This document shows positions 30,951-42,299 of a DNA stretch of 64,000 nucleotides, piece after piece; the first letter of the stretch is position 1, and every line of letters begins with the position of its first letter. The notes under the pieces were generated by a model. That model was not told the DNA's origin. It worked only from the letters and a program-made list of their open reading frames with translations, and searched no databases. The stretch comes from Daphnia carinata (Eukaryota; Arthropoda; Branchiopoda; Diplostraca; Daphniidae). The position numbers and the translations under genes were made by a program. Location of the stretch: NCBI RefSeq assembly GCF_022539665.2, contig NC_081337.1:361139-425138 (forward strand), in the 5' to 3' direction.

Positions 30951-33900
30951 TAGTTTTTGAAGGGGTTTCCGTTTGGGAAAAAACTTCAATGTTTGGGAGT
31001 GCAATAAAAAATACATAAAAATAAAGGAGAAATTAAAAATATGCTGAAACGGGAAAAGATTTTTAAAAGGGTTTCCTAATCTACTGGGTAAGGGGTATCT
31101 ACTTGGAGAGGGGGGGGTTTCCTCGTTTTCGGGGTTTGGTGCACCATAGTGGAAGTGGGCACATACCATTTCCATAGATCCCTGGATAGCTGCTAATCGG
31201 GCCTTGAATCTAAATGCACCCCAGGAACGTCCGTCGATACGTAAGTACCGAGCGGATGTCATCGTTCCTGGGATACCACGATCCAAGTGACCCGACAACC
31301 AGGGGAAGAACCCTACCAAGCGAGGAATATTTTTCAAGCTTTCGTTGGTAGGCATTCTCCATACTCCCTGGTTGGTCATAGCAGACCACGACGTCAACCA
31401 TCACCCGGGAACCAGATAGTTGAAATTCAACATCAGGTCTTAAACGTTGCCCGGGATGGCTTTGTTAACAGTGACATCGTGGCCCTTCTTGACCAGCAGC
31501 GTTTCCAGAAGATCTTGTATGGTATTGTGCCGCTTGGTGCCTAACTGGAGAGGCTTGGTGGCTTGCTCCTGAGAGCAAAACCACGAATGCCCTCGAAGTG
31601 GAAGGATGTCGAGACGGGCCCTGTGAAGGTATCTCCAGTCGCGAAAGTAGAGGGGCGTACGACAGGATACCAGGCGAGCCATGTCTTTTGACGAACCTTC
31701 CAGGGAGAGGCTGGTGGCAACAACTCCCTGGTGGCTCTTGTCAATCAGCAGGTCCCTGGTATAGCGCTGCCGTGCTACTTTCCGAAGTCCAAGGACTGCC
31801 TTAACTGGGCTTACGGAGACGTCATTGCCGACAATTCTTAAATTTTCGTCGCCGGATACATCAATCCGCACTCCCAGTCGTTTGGCAGCTTGACGGACAA
31901 GGGTCCAAAGATTAAACCCTGCCTCCGCGTACCTCAGTCTGTAGAGCCCCCCATCAACGGATCCTGAAAGATATTCCCCAACTGGTAACACTCCTGGATG
32001 CTCCGTTCTGAACCCTCGCCGGATGGTGTCGTGGAGCTGCTCTTGGCAAACGTTCCTCACTGTAGTGTCTCTACAAGTGAGGAGTTGAGCAGCTCTGGCG
32101 ATGGTCCAGATATCGGCATCATCCGTGAGGCGGCATGTCCCTAGGCCCCCAACCCGCCGATCCGCATAGAAAAAGGGGACCGTTGCGTGGTTGGGTAAGT
32201 TGCATATATGGCCTAGGAATTTCCTGCACTTAGTGTCCAGTTGGGTAAGGGAATCTTTCAGGACCCGACCCGAAGCGAGGTGATGGGAAAGTGAAGGAAG
32301 GAGGTGACTACGGAAAATTTCAAGTTTTTGCCATGGTGCAAGGTGAGAGGCGGCAATCTTGTCGTGGTTAGGGATAAGGTCAGTGGGGGGTCGGAACCGC
32401 AATTTTCCGCCGATCGATGTACCAAGATATGTCTCTTGGTCATCTGGACCCAAGCACCGAATTGATTGATTACCGATTCGGCACTGAGCTTCAGACAACT
32501 TGCCTTTGTAAAAGACCAGGCAAGCACACTTCCCGGCATTAAATTGCAGTCCCAATGTGTTTGCGGTGAGGGATAAAACGTCTAAAATATTTTGGAGCAA
32601 ATTCTCATCAGGAGAATTTGTGACCACGGCAATGTCGTCAGCATATGCCGTGGTTTTGACGAGCGAGCCAAATAATAAAAATCCGGGTTTAATGTTGGAC
32701 TTTCCGGCCCTGACGAGGGGCTCGGAAGCCAGGATAAAAATAGGGGCACTAAGAGCGTCACCCTGGCGAACACCTGCTGTCGGAGAAATGCGGACGGATT
32801 CATCACCAACGGCGAAATCCAGCCGATTTCCGGAATAAATGTCCACCAGGATGCGACGGAGGTCTTCTGGTATTGGGAGAGAACTGAACAGCTCTCCCAG
32901 AATGCCGTGAGGCACAGATCCAAACGCATTGCACATATCCAGCCATGCTATAGATACGTGCCTACGCTTAATTCTTGTCTCCTCAACAACCGTCTGCAAG
33001 AGCTGCGTCTGCTCCTGGATACCATGGGCCCCCGGGAGGAAACCCTTTTGCTCGGGAGATAACCAGCCAAGGTCTGATGCAACCTCCGTCAATCTCTGGC
33101 TGATCACTCCCGAGAACAGTTTGTAAATGGTAGGAAGAAGGGATATTGGTCTAAAGTTGGAATAATCGCTAGTGTCCCCTTTCTTAAAAATGGGGACCGT
33201 ACGCGATGTCTTCCAACAATTAGGAATCCCTAGCTTTCAAACCATTTTACAAACTGTTTCCAGCAGAATGCAGTTGGGGTCGATGGCTCTAAGATGACGG
33301 TATTCAAGGCCATCCACCCCTGGTGATGTGTTGGTAGCCCGGCGAAGTTTGGCTTTAAGCTCTTGTTGGCTGGCCGCACGATTGAGGAGAAGTTCATCTG
33401 GTCCTCTGATGGTTGGGACCAGTTGCAGGTGTCGTAGAGTTCCCTCGCACTTTGGCACTGATGCGGAGATTTTCTCAATCGGTCGTAAGTCCTCTTGAGA
33501 TATACCTCCGCATCATGTACAGTACCATTGTACGAGGGTGAACGGTCTTCGAGCACCTCTCGAACGACTCTTCTGGGGTAAACATTGAAGAGCCGCTGAA
33601 TCTTCCTCGCCTCGTACGCTTTGCTCTTGATCTGTCGCCGGGCCTTCTGCATCTGCCGGTTTTGATTTCGATTTCTTATATCAGGGTTTCCTCGGGGTTT
33701 TTCAGTGCTAGGGTCTTGTAAAATCTGTGTTTAGGTAAGCAGTCAGCTGTGCAACGTTCGAGGACTTCTTGTAGGTCTTGAAGAGTCTCACAGATCGAGA
33801 AGGCAGAAACCCAGAGACTAACAAAATCGGAGCCTCTTTGGCTCTGCACTTCTGAGCTATTTTAACTGCGTCCTCGATTGTTTTGCTGACTGGAGGTGAT

Positions 33901-35040
33901 GGTTGAGGATTCCTGGTCAGGTAGGGGGAGTAAAATTTTCGGTGATAAAATGGGTGGGTTGCCAATTTCTTGAGGAGGGAGTTCATAAAGCCAGCTAAAA
34001 TTTTGTGTATTAATAGATGCTGAGAACTCCCTCTCAATCACGGGGCTGGTGCTAAAATTTGCCGGAGTTAGAGCATTACCAGGGACCACTTCCTCGATTG
34101 CTGGGCCCTCCTCTGGGGAAATCTCTGCATCAGAAGAATCACGGCTAGAGGTATCCAAGTTGGAAATCCCTGCAAATTGGACTGAGGGTGATGGTTGGGT
34201 ATCAGAATGTAGCCTTTGGTAATGTCCTTTAAGGGTGGGGCAATCTCCAGCAAATCCACACACCCCGCATTCCCAATACTTTTCAAGTCGGAGTGTGTGG
34301 GATGTCTCTAGGTGTCGATGGATACTAGCCATGGCGCGGGTGTTTGTTGCCAGGGTAGTCCATTCACACCTAGGACATTTAGTTGGTCTCTCGGGGTATT
34401 TTAAAATAGTTTTATCCCCCTCTATTCTGCAAGGGGGAAAAGTGGGGAGCTGAGTGTCAGGGGAGTTTGGAGACAACTGCGAGCCACCAATTTCCGAAGA
34501 AACGGTGAGTTCGAGTGATTGGCGGAGAATACTGGCAGAGAGAGACTCAGTGCATGGTCTGGCATGCCTGCCGGCTGAAATAAAGGAATTAAATTCCTTC
34601 TTGCAGCCAATGCAGACATACTGGGTCGCGAACTGAACCCCTCTTCTGGAATGGCATTCTTTGATGTGTTTCTCCGCCAATTGTTTCCTACGTTCCCCTG
34701 ACCAGGGCCCGTTTCCCCTCTCACCTCGGCATGTAGGCTCCCCACATCGTAAAATGTTTGGCAGAGGAACAGGAATTTTTATTTTGCTTCCATGGAGTCT
34801 TACTGTAGTAGCATTTCTACTACTAGATGCTCCATCCTCTGCCATTGATTACTACCCCAGTGACCAGTTACATAAACGAGATACTTTAAAATCCAGAAAA
34901 AACCCAATACTACTAAGAAAAAACCCCAAAATAAATATAAATGGAAATGAAAAAATCCAGAAATGGATAAAACAGGATAAAATAGGAATTCTTGATAAAA
35001 TAACCCCGATTATGTCGGATAAAATGTAAATATATTATCG
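30951..35040 (-). mobile_element. RLE-type non-LTR retrotransposon, copy 3
   Basis: The most complete copy, about 4.1 kb on the minus strand, has N-terminal fingers, RT, endonuclease and 3' UTR. Its 3' end follows TTTAGTGGTTAG, which matches the core of the tRNA target but lies in an older element fragment and not in a tRNA gene. The 5' border is placed just before the third tRNA-Asp flank and is approximate. Confidence 0.8.
31201..34845 (-). pseudogene. Zinc finger-RT-endonuclease ORF, copy 3 (broken)
   Basis: The start MAEDGASSSRN (34845) opens a 327-codon frame with Cys/His fingers: CGEPTCRGERGNGPW, then YVCIGCKKEFNSFISAGRHA, CPRCEWTTLATNTRAMASI and CGVCGFAGDC. RT continues in 33652-33230 and 33107-31440 (555 codons) with TAYADDIAVVTN and GFLPGAHGIQEQTQLLQ. 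The endonuclease part follows around 31404-31200 with MMVDVVVCYD. The frame breaks near 33860, 33230, 33110 and 31440 would each stop translation, although individual segments are long. It is the best guide to the family's full architecture. Confidence 0.87.
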
Positions 35041-35061
35041 AGGTCTAATGTAAACAAATCT

Positions 35062-35112
35062 AGGTTTAAGCTGCTTAGAGACTCTTATAGGGATTCGTGA
35101 CTACAAGTCACG
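35062..35112 (+). repeat. 5' flank of the tRNA-Asp unit, copy 3
   Basis: It matches the end of the flanks at 20797-20847 and 25640-25691, including the CGTGACTACAAGTCACG inverted repeat. Confidence 0.85.
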
Positions 35113-35185
35113 TCCTCGGCAGTATAGTGGTCAGTATCCCCACCTGTCACGCGGGAGACCGGGGGTTCAATTCCCCGACGGGGAG
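35113..35185 (+). tRNA. tRNA-Asp(GTC), uninterrupted but flawed
   Basis: All elements are present: TCCTCGGCAGTATAGTGG, anticodon loop CTGTCAC (GTC), T loop TTCAATT and acceptor ACGGGGA with discriminator G. However, an extra G lies in the T stem (GGGGGTTCAA against GGGGTTCAA in the interrupted copy), and acceptor position 7 is a G-A mismatch. It may be a pseudogene, while the interrupted copy at 20848/24766 looks better paired. Confidence 0.75.
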
Positions 35186-35887
35186 AAATTGGTTTGCAGT
35201 GCTAAAAAAGCAACGCTATTATTTCAGTGCCCTTTTCAAAAAAAGAAACGGGAAAAAAGGACGCTTTTTCCCTACAAACTATTTTAATTGTTGTGCTCTC
35301 GTAGAGTCTTTGGTTTCTAAAATTTTGACACTTACACATGCTCTTCTCGCCCACGAAACATAAGATTTTCACTCGTTGAATCTTGTATGACGCGCCATCT
35401 GCTGTTTGTTTCTTGAATCCTGTGGTGCAAAGGATTGATATAGAGCCTAGCTTACGCCATCTTCTCTTTGTTTCGCTAACTACGTACGAAATGTGACTTA
35501 AAATTCCTTTGTCGAACGGCCGAAAGCGATAACACCTTGAACGCCAATGATTATCGTTTGATCTTTCACATCGTCCTCGGCATCAGTGTTCTGATACCTA
35601 CTTTTTCCCTTCCGATAGAACGCTATGTGTCCATGCCTGAAAACAAAAAAGAAAATATATAAAAAGCGCTATAAAATCAATACACGACGAGCTTAGAAAA
35701 AAGAGCTAAAACACGACAACATTAGCAAAGGGGACTACATGCGTATTAAATATCAAATTATAGAAAATCGCGTAATACGTTAGATAAAATCAAAACTAGG
35801 ATTTAGAAAGAAGAACGACATGTTCACGTTCGTTTATTGTGTTTAATCTGCAGGGTCAGTAAGGTGTTTCTTTGCCATTTCAATCTA
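35186..35887 (+). repeat. 3' flank of the tRNA-Asp unit, copy 2
   Basis: Second copy of the downstream flank at 24824-25555, with a short deletion near 35305 and scattered substitutions. Confidence 0.85.
35480..35636 (-). pseudogene. Exon-like fragment, copy 2
   Basis: Corresponds to 25135-25293 but has an internal TAG and a 2-bp deletion, so it is clearly not coding. The acceptor-like TTTTCAG is kept. Confidence 0.45.
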
Positions 35888-36190
35888 AGGGGTAGGTTTG
35901 TCGCACTGTATTAATCGAAAGGGTAGTTATGTCGATCAGTGTTCAACGAAGGGGTAGGTTTGTCTGTCTCAGTTAAACAAATGGGTATATAAGACGATTT
36001 TTTTTAAAATAAATTTTTAAAGGGGTAGCTGTGACAGGAGCGTTTTTAAATTTTTTATTGGGTACATATGTCGGGGTAGCTTTGACGGGAGATGTTTTTC
36101 CATTTTCTGTAAAGGTATGTCTGTCTGGGTAGGTTTGTCGTTTTTTGGGGGTACGTCTGTCGAAACCTCTAGGTACTTATGACGGGGGCT
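35888..36190 (+). repeat. Array of about 11 degenerate GGGTANNTNTGTCG motifs
   Basis: Same-strand motifs occur near 35890, 35921, 35952, 35983, 36023, 36060, 36074, 36114, 36127, 36148 and 36171. Examples are GGGTAGGTTTGTCG, GGGTAGTTATGTCG, GGGTACATATGTCG and GGGTACGTCTGTCG. Spacing is mostly 13-40 bp with unrelated DNA between. It abuts the broken RT of the next gypsy element. It resembles the repeated motif in the inverted-repeat elements at 39.5 and 59.8 kb in style but not in sequence. Confidence 0.8.
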
Positions 36191-36233
36191 ACCACTGTCT
36201 CTATCCCACAAAAGTGCCTGGAAGGAAAGAGCT

Positions 36234-37586
36234 GTGATTCAAAATCATGTGGAAGGATGCGGAATCACTGAAGATGGATTGTACCAGTTCCGCACTCTCC
36301 TTTTTGGCCTAACTATTTCCCCTGGCATCTTTCAGATAGCCATGGATATTATTTTGGCTGGACTTCGCTGGACGACATGTCTTATATACCTGGATGACGT
36401 CATAATTTACTCAGCAACCTTCCAACAACACTTGGAAGGACTTCGCTTAGTGCTCGGTTGCCTTGTTTAAGCTGGTTTGAAACTAAAGTGGTAAATTGCT
36501 CATTCCTAGAGCACTCTGTTCGAGACATCTGATTTCGAAAGACGGTGTAGCACCAGATCCAGAAAAGCTCGACGCAGTCTCGAATTTCCCATCACCTAGT
36601 AAAGGCGATTCAACAGCAAACAAAGTTAAGCGAGTGCAAAGTTTTTGGGCCTATGTTCGTACTGCAGACGTTATATCCAAGGTTTCGCTTCAATTGCACG
36701 CCCACTCACGTCACTCACGAAGAAGGAAATTCCGTTCGTATGGGGATAAGATCAGGCTAACAGTTTCAATGCCCTGAAAAAAGCGCTCACCTCAGCTCCA
36801 GTTTTGGCCCATCCCAACTACGACTTGCCAAATGGAAATTTTTCCTGTTGCCTGCGGACACGGGATAGGAGGTGTACTAGCCCAGCGCATAGAAGAAGCA
36901 GAACGTCCCATAGCATACGCCAGCCGATTACTGACCAACTCAGCAGTGAACTATTCGATAACTGAAAAAGAATGTCTCGCACTAGTGTGGTGTCTCTCAA
37001 AGTTCAGATGTTTTGTGTGGGGCTGCACAATGAAAGTCGTCACAGATCACCAAGCTCTGTGTTGGCTGATGAGCAAAATTTAGACCTCGCAGGCCGTTTA
37101 GCACGTTGAAGCCTGCCACTACAAGAATACGATATGACGATTGTATATCGTAGTGGGAAAACGCACGACAATGCAGATTGTCTTTCAAGACACCAATTAC
37201 CAAAAACAGAAGAGTTAGAACATGACCACTGTTTCGTGGTCGGGGCGCTAACTGAGGACCCAATACTCTCCGAAGAAGAAAGTGATGCCCTAGCAGACAA
37301 ACAAAAAACCTGCACTAATTGGAATCGGCTCGTCCAGAAACTCCAAAGTGGAGAACGCAGATTTAAAAATATCGTCATGAACAATGGAAAACTCTACAAA
37401 GAAACCATAAATGATGGAAAAAGTTACAGAAGATTATGCGTACCTGTTGACTACCGTGAGAGAATCCTATACGCATACCATGACGACGTTGTCTCCGGCC
37501 ATCACGGCATCAGCCGTACACTAAATAAAATTTGTGATCGTTTCTACTGTCCGAAGATGACACTAGACGTAGTTCGCCATGTGTAG
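36234..37586 (+). pseudogene. RT-RNase H-integrase N-terminus of G2 (broken)
   Basis: Pieces in several frames: RT palm with DGLYQFRTLLFGLT and LIYLDDVIIYS (36234-36470), connection HLISKDGVAPDPEKLDAV (36523 on), RNase H with PIAYASRLL, ITEKECLALVW and VTDHQALCWL (36832-37083), then YRSGKTHDNADCLSR and the integrase zinc domain (HHGISRTL with FYCPKM, 37134-37586). At least four frameshifts or stops separate them. Confidence 0.8.
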
Positions 37587-38889
37587 AGCTGCGCACATTG
37601 TCAAGGCAGAAAAGGAGTCCCAGATCCTCCAGGGCTTCTGCAAGTTCATTAAATTGGAAAGACCATTTCAAAGATTAGGAATGGACCTTCTAGGGCCATT
37701 TCCACTCTCCACAAAAGGAAACAGAATGATTATAGTGGCAGTTGGTTACTTAACCAAATGGGTTGAGTTAAAAGTCATGCCCACTGGAGAGGCAGAAGAC
37801 GTTGAAAAATTCTTCGTTCATCAAATTTTCCTGCGCCATGGGGCTCCAGAGCAAATTATAACGGAGCGAGGAAAGTGTTTCATTGCCGATCTAACTCAAG
37901 CTGTCGTCAAGAGACTACTTAACAACCACAAGACGACTTCCAGTTATCACCCCGAAGCAAATGGAGCAGTGGAGAGGATAAACCATACGTTGGCTATAAT
38001 GCTGTCAATGTACGTCAGCAACGATCAACGAGATTGGGACGAAACCTTGCAGTATGTTTGCTTCGCATACAACACAGACAGACAAGAATCTACAGGATAC
38101 CCACCAATCTTTCTCCTCGAAGGACGTGAGCCCAGACTTCCCATCGATTTGGATTTGGAAGCAGTTCCAAACCCTTTGCTGGAAGAAGAAGAAGCAGCAG
38201 TGGGATATGCAGAACGTCTAATAGCTGACTTACCAGCAGCTAGAGAAAAAGTGAGAATTAGAATGGAGCGAATACAACAAAAACAAAAAGAAACCTACGA
38301 TGCACGCCATAGCGAATTGTCATTCAGAGAAGGAGATTTGGTGTTGGTCTACAAGCCTGTGTGCAAAGTAGGAAAATCAGAAAAACTTCTTCCTCGTTGG
38401 CTAGGACCATTCAAAGTATTGAGACAAACCACACCAGTGAACTATGAAGTGATATCGGCAACTGGCCGAGGGAAAATAGATATCGTTCACGTAGTGCGGA
38501 TGAAATCATTCCACGAAGCTGTGTCGGGTCCTGGCATCACCAAAGAAGCTTCAGAGAAAGAAGGTGAAAATCATCAAGAAAAAGAAGTACAAGATATACC
38601 TGCTTCAAGTGATCCACAACCTCAGGCTGATCCAGAAGAAACACCAATTGAACAAAGCAGTGCGTCACCAGACATAGAAGAAAACGATGTGGTCACGCCC
38701 ACTCCGGAATTAATCATGCCAACTTCAACCAGAAGACCCACCCGTAGCGGAAGACCTCCAGCCTGGTATCTAACTTTACTGGTGCCGTTTCTCATTTTTC
38801 TGCTGGGACCACTATCAAGCAATTCGTTAATCCTAAGGGAAAATGCCATATTCAAACAAACTGATGTTGCGTTCAGTGAATCATCGTGA
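37579..38889 (+). pseudogene. Integrase core, C-terminal domain and start of env (G2)
   Basis: A 436-codon open frame has the integrase core: first Asp in GMDLLGPFP, second position ITERGKCF (Glu where Asp is expected) and the catalytic Glu in GAVERINHTL. A GPY/F-type C-terminal domain follows (FREGDLVLVYKP, RWLGPFKVL). The frame continues without a stop through RRPTRSGRPPAWY into a hydrophobic signal-like stretch (LTLLVPFLIFLLGPLSS), apparently the start of the envelope protein. The changed catalytic residue and the broken upstream pol mark a defective copy. Confidence 0.8.
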
Positions 38890-39514
38890 ACCATTGTAAC
38901 AGATCTCGACTTGGGATTAGCCGATACAGCAACAGCATACTTGAAACAGAAAATATGCGAGCAACAAAAAGTGGCAGAAAAATGGAAGAATGAGGGCTCA
39001 CGATCACAATAACGAATAGCGGGCAGAAGAATTGCTAGCAGAACGCAAACAATTCTAAAAGGAATGGAGAATGTAGCAGACCGATTGACAAACATAAAAA
39101 AGCCTTGAATACTAACCAAAGAAGTCGTCGAAGTCTCGTTGGCGATGGAGGATCAATCCTGAAATGGCTGTTTGTAGTATCAACAAAAAAAGATTTAGAA
39201 GAATTAAACAGTCAGATACAACTTGTTTCTCAAAACCAAAGAGAAGTAATCCACATCATCGATAAGCAAGCAACAATAGTAAATAAATCACTTTGGGAGT
39301 CCAGAACAAACGCAAAACTCATCAAAGAGCTGCGAGGCCAGTATTCCACACTAAACAATGTTACAACAAACCTCATGGAGAGGATGGTGAACAGAGAAGT
39401 ACTAGAACTAAATCACTTCGAGTATTATATCCAACTGGAGGAAACGTTTGAAGCGATGAATCCGATCTTACTGTGGCTACGACAACTGGCCGCTAGTCTC
39501 GACGTCGGCTTTAG
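38890..39514 (+). pseudogene. F-like envelope gene, 5' part (G2)
   Basis: After stops near 38890-39010, the frame from 39105 contains a furin-type site RSRR followed by SLVGDGGSILKWLF and a heptad-like helix. This matches the cleavage/fusion-peptide region of baculovirus F-like envelope proteins of errantiviruses. The reading is cut at 39514 by a DNA transposon and resumes at 42686. In an intact element the protein would sit in the membrane and mediate fusion. Here stops and the insertion prevent this. Confidence 0.75.
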
Positions 39515-39900
39515 GGTAGCCGGAGAAATAGGACCTGGAGAAATAGGACCTCAAAATAGGACCTGGAGAAATAGGACCCGGAGAAATAGGACCCAATCTT
39601 CAAACATTTTTTGAAGGATCCTATTTCTCCATCATAATGGTCCTATATCTCCTTGGTATTTGTCCTATTTCTCCATCTTAAAAAGACCAAATATCGAACG
39701 AGCATTATTTGTCCGATATTTAGGAAGAAAACCGAACGGGTTATATTGGTTTCTGCACTTCAAACACCGTTATCAATATGACGTGTTTTCACTCCATCAT
39801 AACTTTTGTTTTTGAATTAGTATTCGTAATGTTTTTGCATGATTATATGCTTTATCTATTGCTTTTTAGAGCTCATTTAATAGAAAAGTAATTTTGTTCA
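39515..39900 (+). repeat. Left inverted-repeat arm
   Basis: Contains about five GGAGAAATAGGACC-type motifs near the end, then sequence such as CATCATAACTTTTGTTTTTG that recurs inverted near 42410-42385. The inner border is approximate. Confidence 0.8.
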
Positions 39901-40560
39901 CACAGTATTTGGATTTTTGCATTTGACATTTTCTTATTGGTGTTTTCAGGCCTACCATCACCCTCCCTTTACTAATGTCCTTATTCACTTTTTTTTCCTT
40001 TTTTCTTCGTGCCTCAATGAGGATTCTTGGGAGGGCGTATAAGTACCTTTTAATACACAGACAAATAAGAAAATTATTATATAAAAATAATTTAAGAAAC
40101 GTTAATTTAATAATGAAACACTGTTTGCCCTTGCGCAAAAGAACTAGGCCTACATGGTAAGCACGAAAATTGAATGAGTTCCGTGGGGTTTTTGGTGGGT
40201 GCTAGGAACGAGATTTGTTATCATGAAGTCTAGTTCAGTATTACTAACATTTGATGAATTATGTATATAGGAATAATATTACAATCTTACACAAACTATC
40301 GTCTGAAGCAAGGACAAAAGAAAAAGACTACTATAATTCAATTTTGATTCAAATACCATTTATTTCTTTATCGCATTTTAAATTCCTTAGCATGCATTTC
40401 ACACTTAGGAATTAGTTCCCTAAAATTTTCAATTTAAGTATTAAGTAATTAAAAATGGATTACGCAAACATTCGTAAGAGTTTTATCAATTTTACAAATA
40501 GTTTATTTCTCTCATTGAGCATAAGCATAAATACAAAATTATCGGGTGTCTTTCACTTAC

Positions 40561-42057
40561 CACTTGCGGCTTGAACGGTGGTGGATTCTGCGTGTAGGAG
40601 ACAGGGTAAAATCAAAACATTCAAATACAACCTGCACGCCTACGTACCTTCCCTTGAACTAGATCTGTACAGAAATTGGTAGGAAAAATGGATGTAGAAT
40701 GATTTCTTGATAATCTTCCGGGCCGCCTCCTAATCTCTTATGTGGATCCTTAGCTAAAAGCCCACCAAGAAGATCTTTCGCTTCCTGCAATAGTGTTCGA
40801 GGGAATCTAACTTCTTCCAAAAGAATACGGTCAAAGAGAATGTCGCAATCCCGGTCGTAAAACGGAAAGTGACCGCAAATGAGCTCATAAATGACAGCAC
40901 CCAAGCCCCACCAACGTACTGCACTCCCGTAGTCGTCGTCTTCCAAGCGCTTTCAGGGGCAAGGTACTCGGGGGTTCAGCAAATGTTTTGGCAGTCCGTC
41001 CGTACGTGGTATCCTCTTTACAAAGTCCAAAGTCAGCAATCTTTATGTGTCCATCTTTGCGAGTAACAAATTTTCCAGCTGGTAACAAAAAATCGTTTCG
41101 TACGTGAAACTCCAAGAAACAAAACAATTTATCTATCAGGTTGTTTCCTTAAGGTCCCTATTAATGCCTTGATCGTGTAAATAACCTAGCGCTGAAACAA
41201 TTTCCGCTCCGTAAAACCGCGTTTTGTCTTCAGCAAAATTTCGTTCACGTGAAAGATGAAAAAAACATTTCACCACCGTTAACATATTCCATTACGAAAC
41301 ACAACCGTTCAGCTGTTTGAAAGGAATATTTTAATGCCTGTTTCGAAGTTTTAAAAATATGAATGAGAAAGGGTGCAATATATTGAATGAAAACTGTTTT
41401 ACAATAAAAGAAAAAGGATGGTTGGTGGTGGCACGCGGTTTTCCGTAAGAATGTGGGCAACTTCGTCTTTCCAATAATGACTTCCTTTTTAAAGATTTTG
41501 ATGGCGAACAAGTAGCCAGTGCCTTTTTCTCGGCCAAGAATCATCTTTCCAAACATAACTTTGCCCACATTTTGATGAACTCGAAATTTTCTAAACTCTG
41601 TTTCAAACAAATATTGGGGTAAAAAAGGAACAACATTGCAATAAAAAATAGTTAAAAATGGTTAAACCGTCTTCACTATTAATAAACCACATACTTTTCT
41701 CTCTTCGACTACGTACCACTTTCTTTTTCCCTGAATGATGAGGACGATTAGACGTTCCAGTTACAAGAAATTTCATTTGAAATTCATCATTCCCTGCATC
41801 CATTGGCAAAGAAACCATTTTGTTAGATAGGGATAACAGTGATGATGAGCCCTTTAAGTCGTTTTCTTCGGAAACGACGAGTATATCCACATCATTGCTA
41901 TCAGGTCTGTATGAAGCCGTTCAGCAACATGCTCAAATGCAGCCATCCATTCTTCCCTAGAATCCAACAAAAAAGTTACACTCACAATTTTTGTTAATTC
42001 ATGCAAAAGAAAACCACTATTCATGAATATTTTTAAAATTAGGTTTTGGCCCTTCAC
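40561..42057 (-). pseudogene. Akt: Captured, degenerate Akt (protein kinase B) gene with introns
   Basis: Read on the minus strand, the pieces follow Akt order. PH-domain end: SREEWMAAFEHVAERL (42057-41854). Linker: TGTSNRPHHSGKKKV. Kinase N-lobe: AIKIFKKEVIIGK, then [16 protein letters not shown]. Helix region: [18 protein letters not shown], then NRDLK replacing YRDLK. Activation region: DGHIKIADFGLCKEDTTYG. C-lobe: [20 protein letters not shown] and [10 protein letters not shown]. Tail: PPFKPQV. GT-AG introns remain between exons, for example before the PPFKPQV exon (40561-40587), so capture was from genomic DNA and not mRNA. Frameshifts near 41140 and 40980, stops and the altered HRD-type motif make it non-functional. 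The host Akt is not in this window. Confidence 0.87.
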
Positions 42058-42211
42058 ATACCTTTATCTTTCAGAGTCAATATGAAAAGTCCTTTCAGTT
42101 ACAGTCATCCATTGAAGACCCAAAAAAAATAATTCGCCTGCTAATATAGAAAAGTAAATAAAGAGAAAGCGCCCCCGCCCCCGGGAACGCCCATGGAATA
42201 AGGACTTTAGT

Positions 42212-42213
<2 letters not shown>

Positions 42214-42242
<29 letters not shown>
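42214..42242 (+). repeat. Poly-G tract
   Basis: A run of about 29 G residues lies between the Akt copy and the right inverted repeat. Its exact length is likely to vary or be misread. Confidence 0.9.
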
Positions 42243-42299
42243 CGATACTAGGACTGGAAACGCCAGTAACAAAATGTCAAGGGCTAAAAACCAAACACT

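Noticed and set aside
40561-42057. Akt as a working host gene
   Set aside because: Frameshifts, stops and a changed RD-motif neighbour, plus location inside an inverted-repeat transposon within a dead retroelement.
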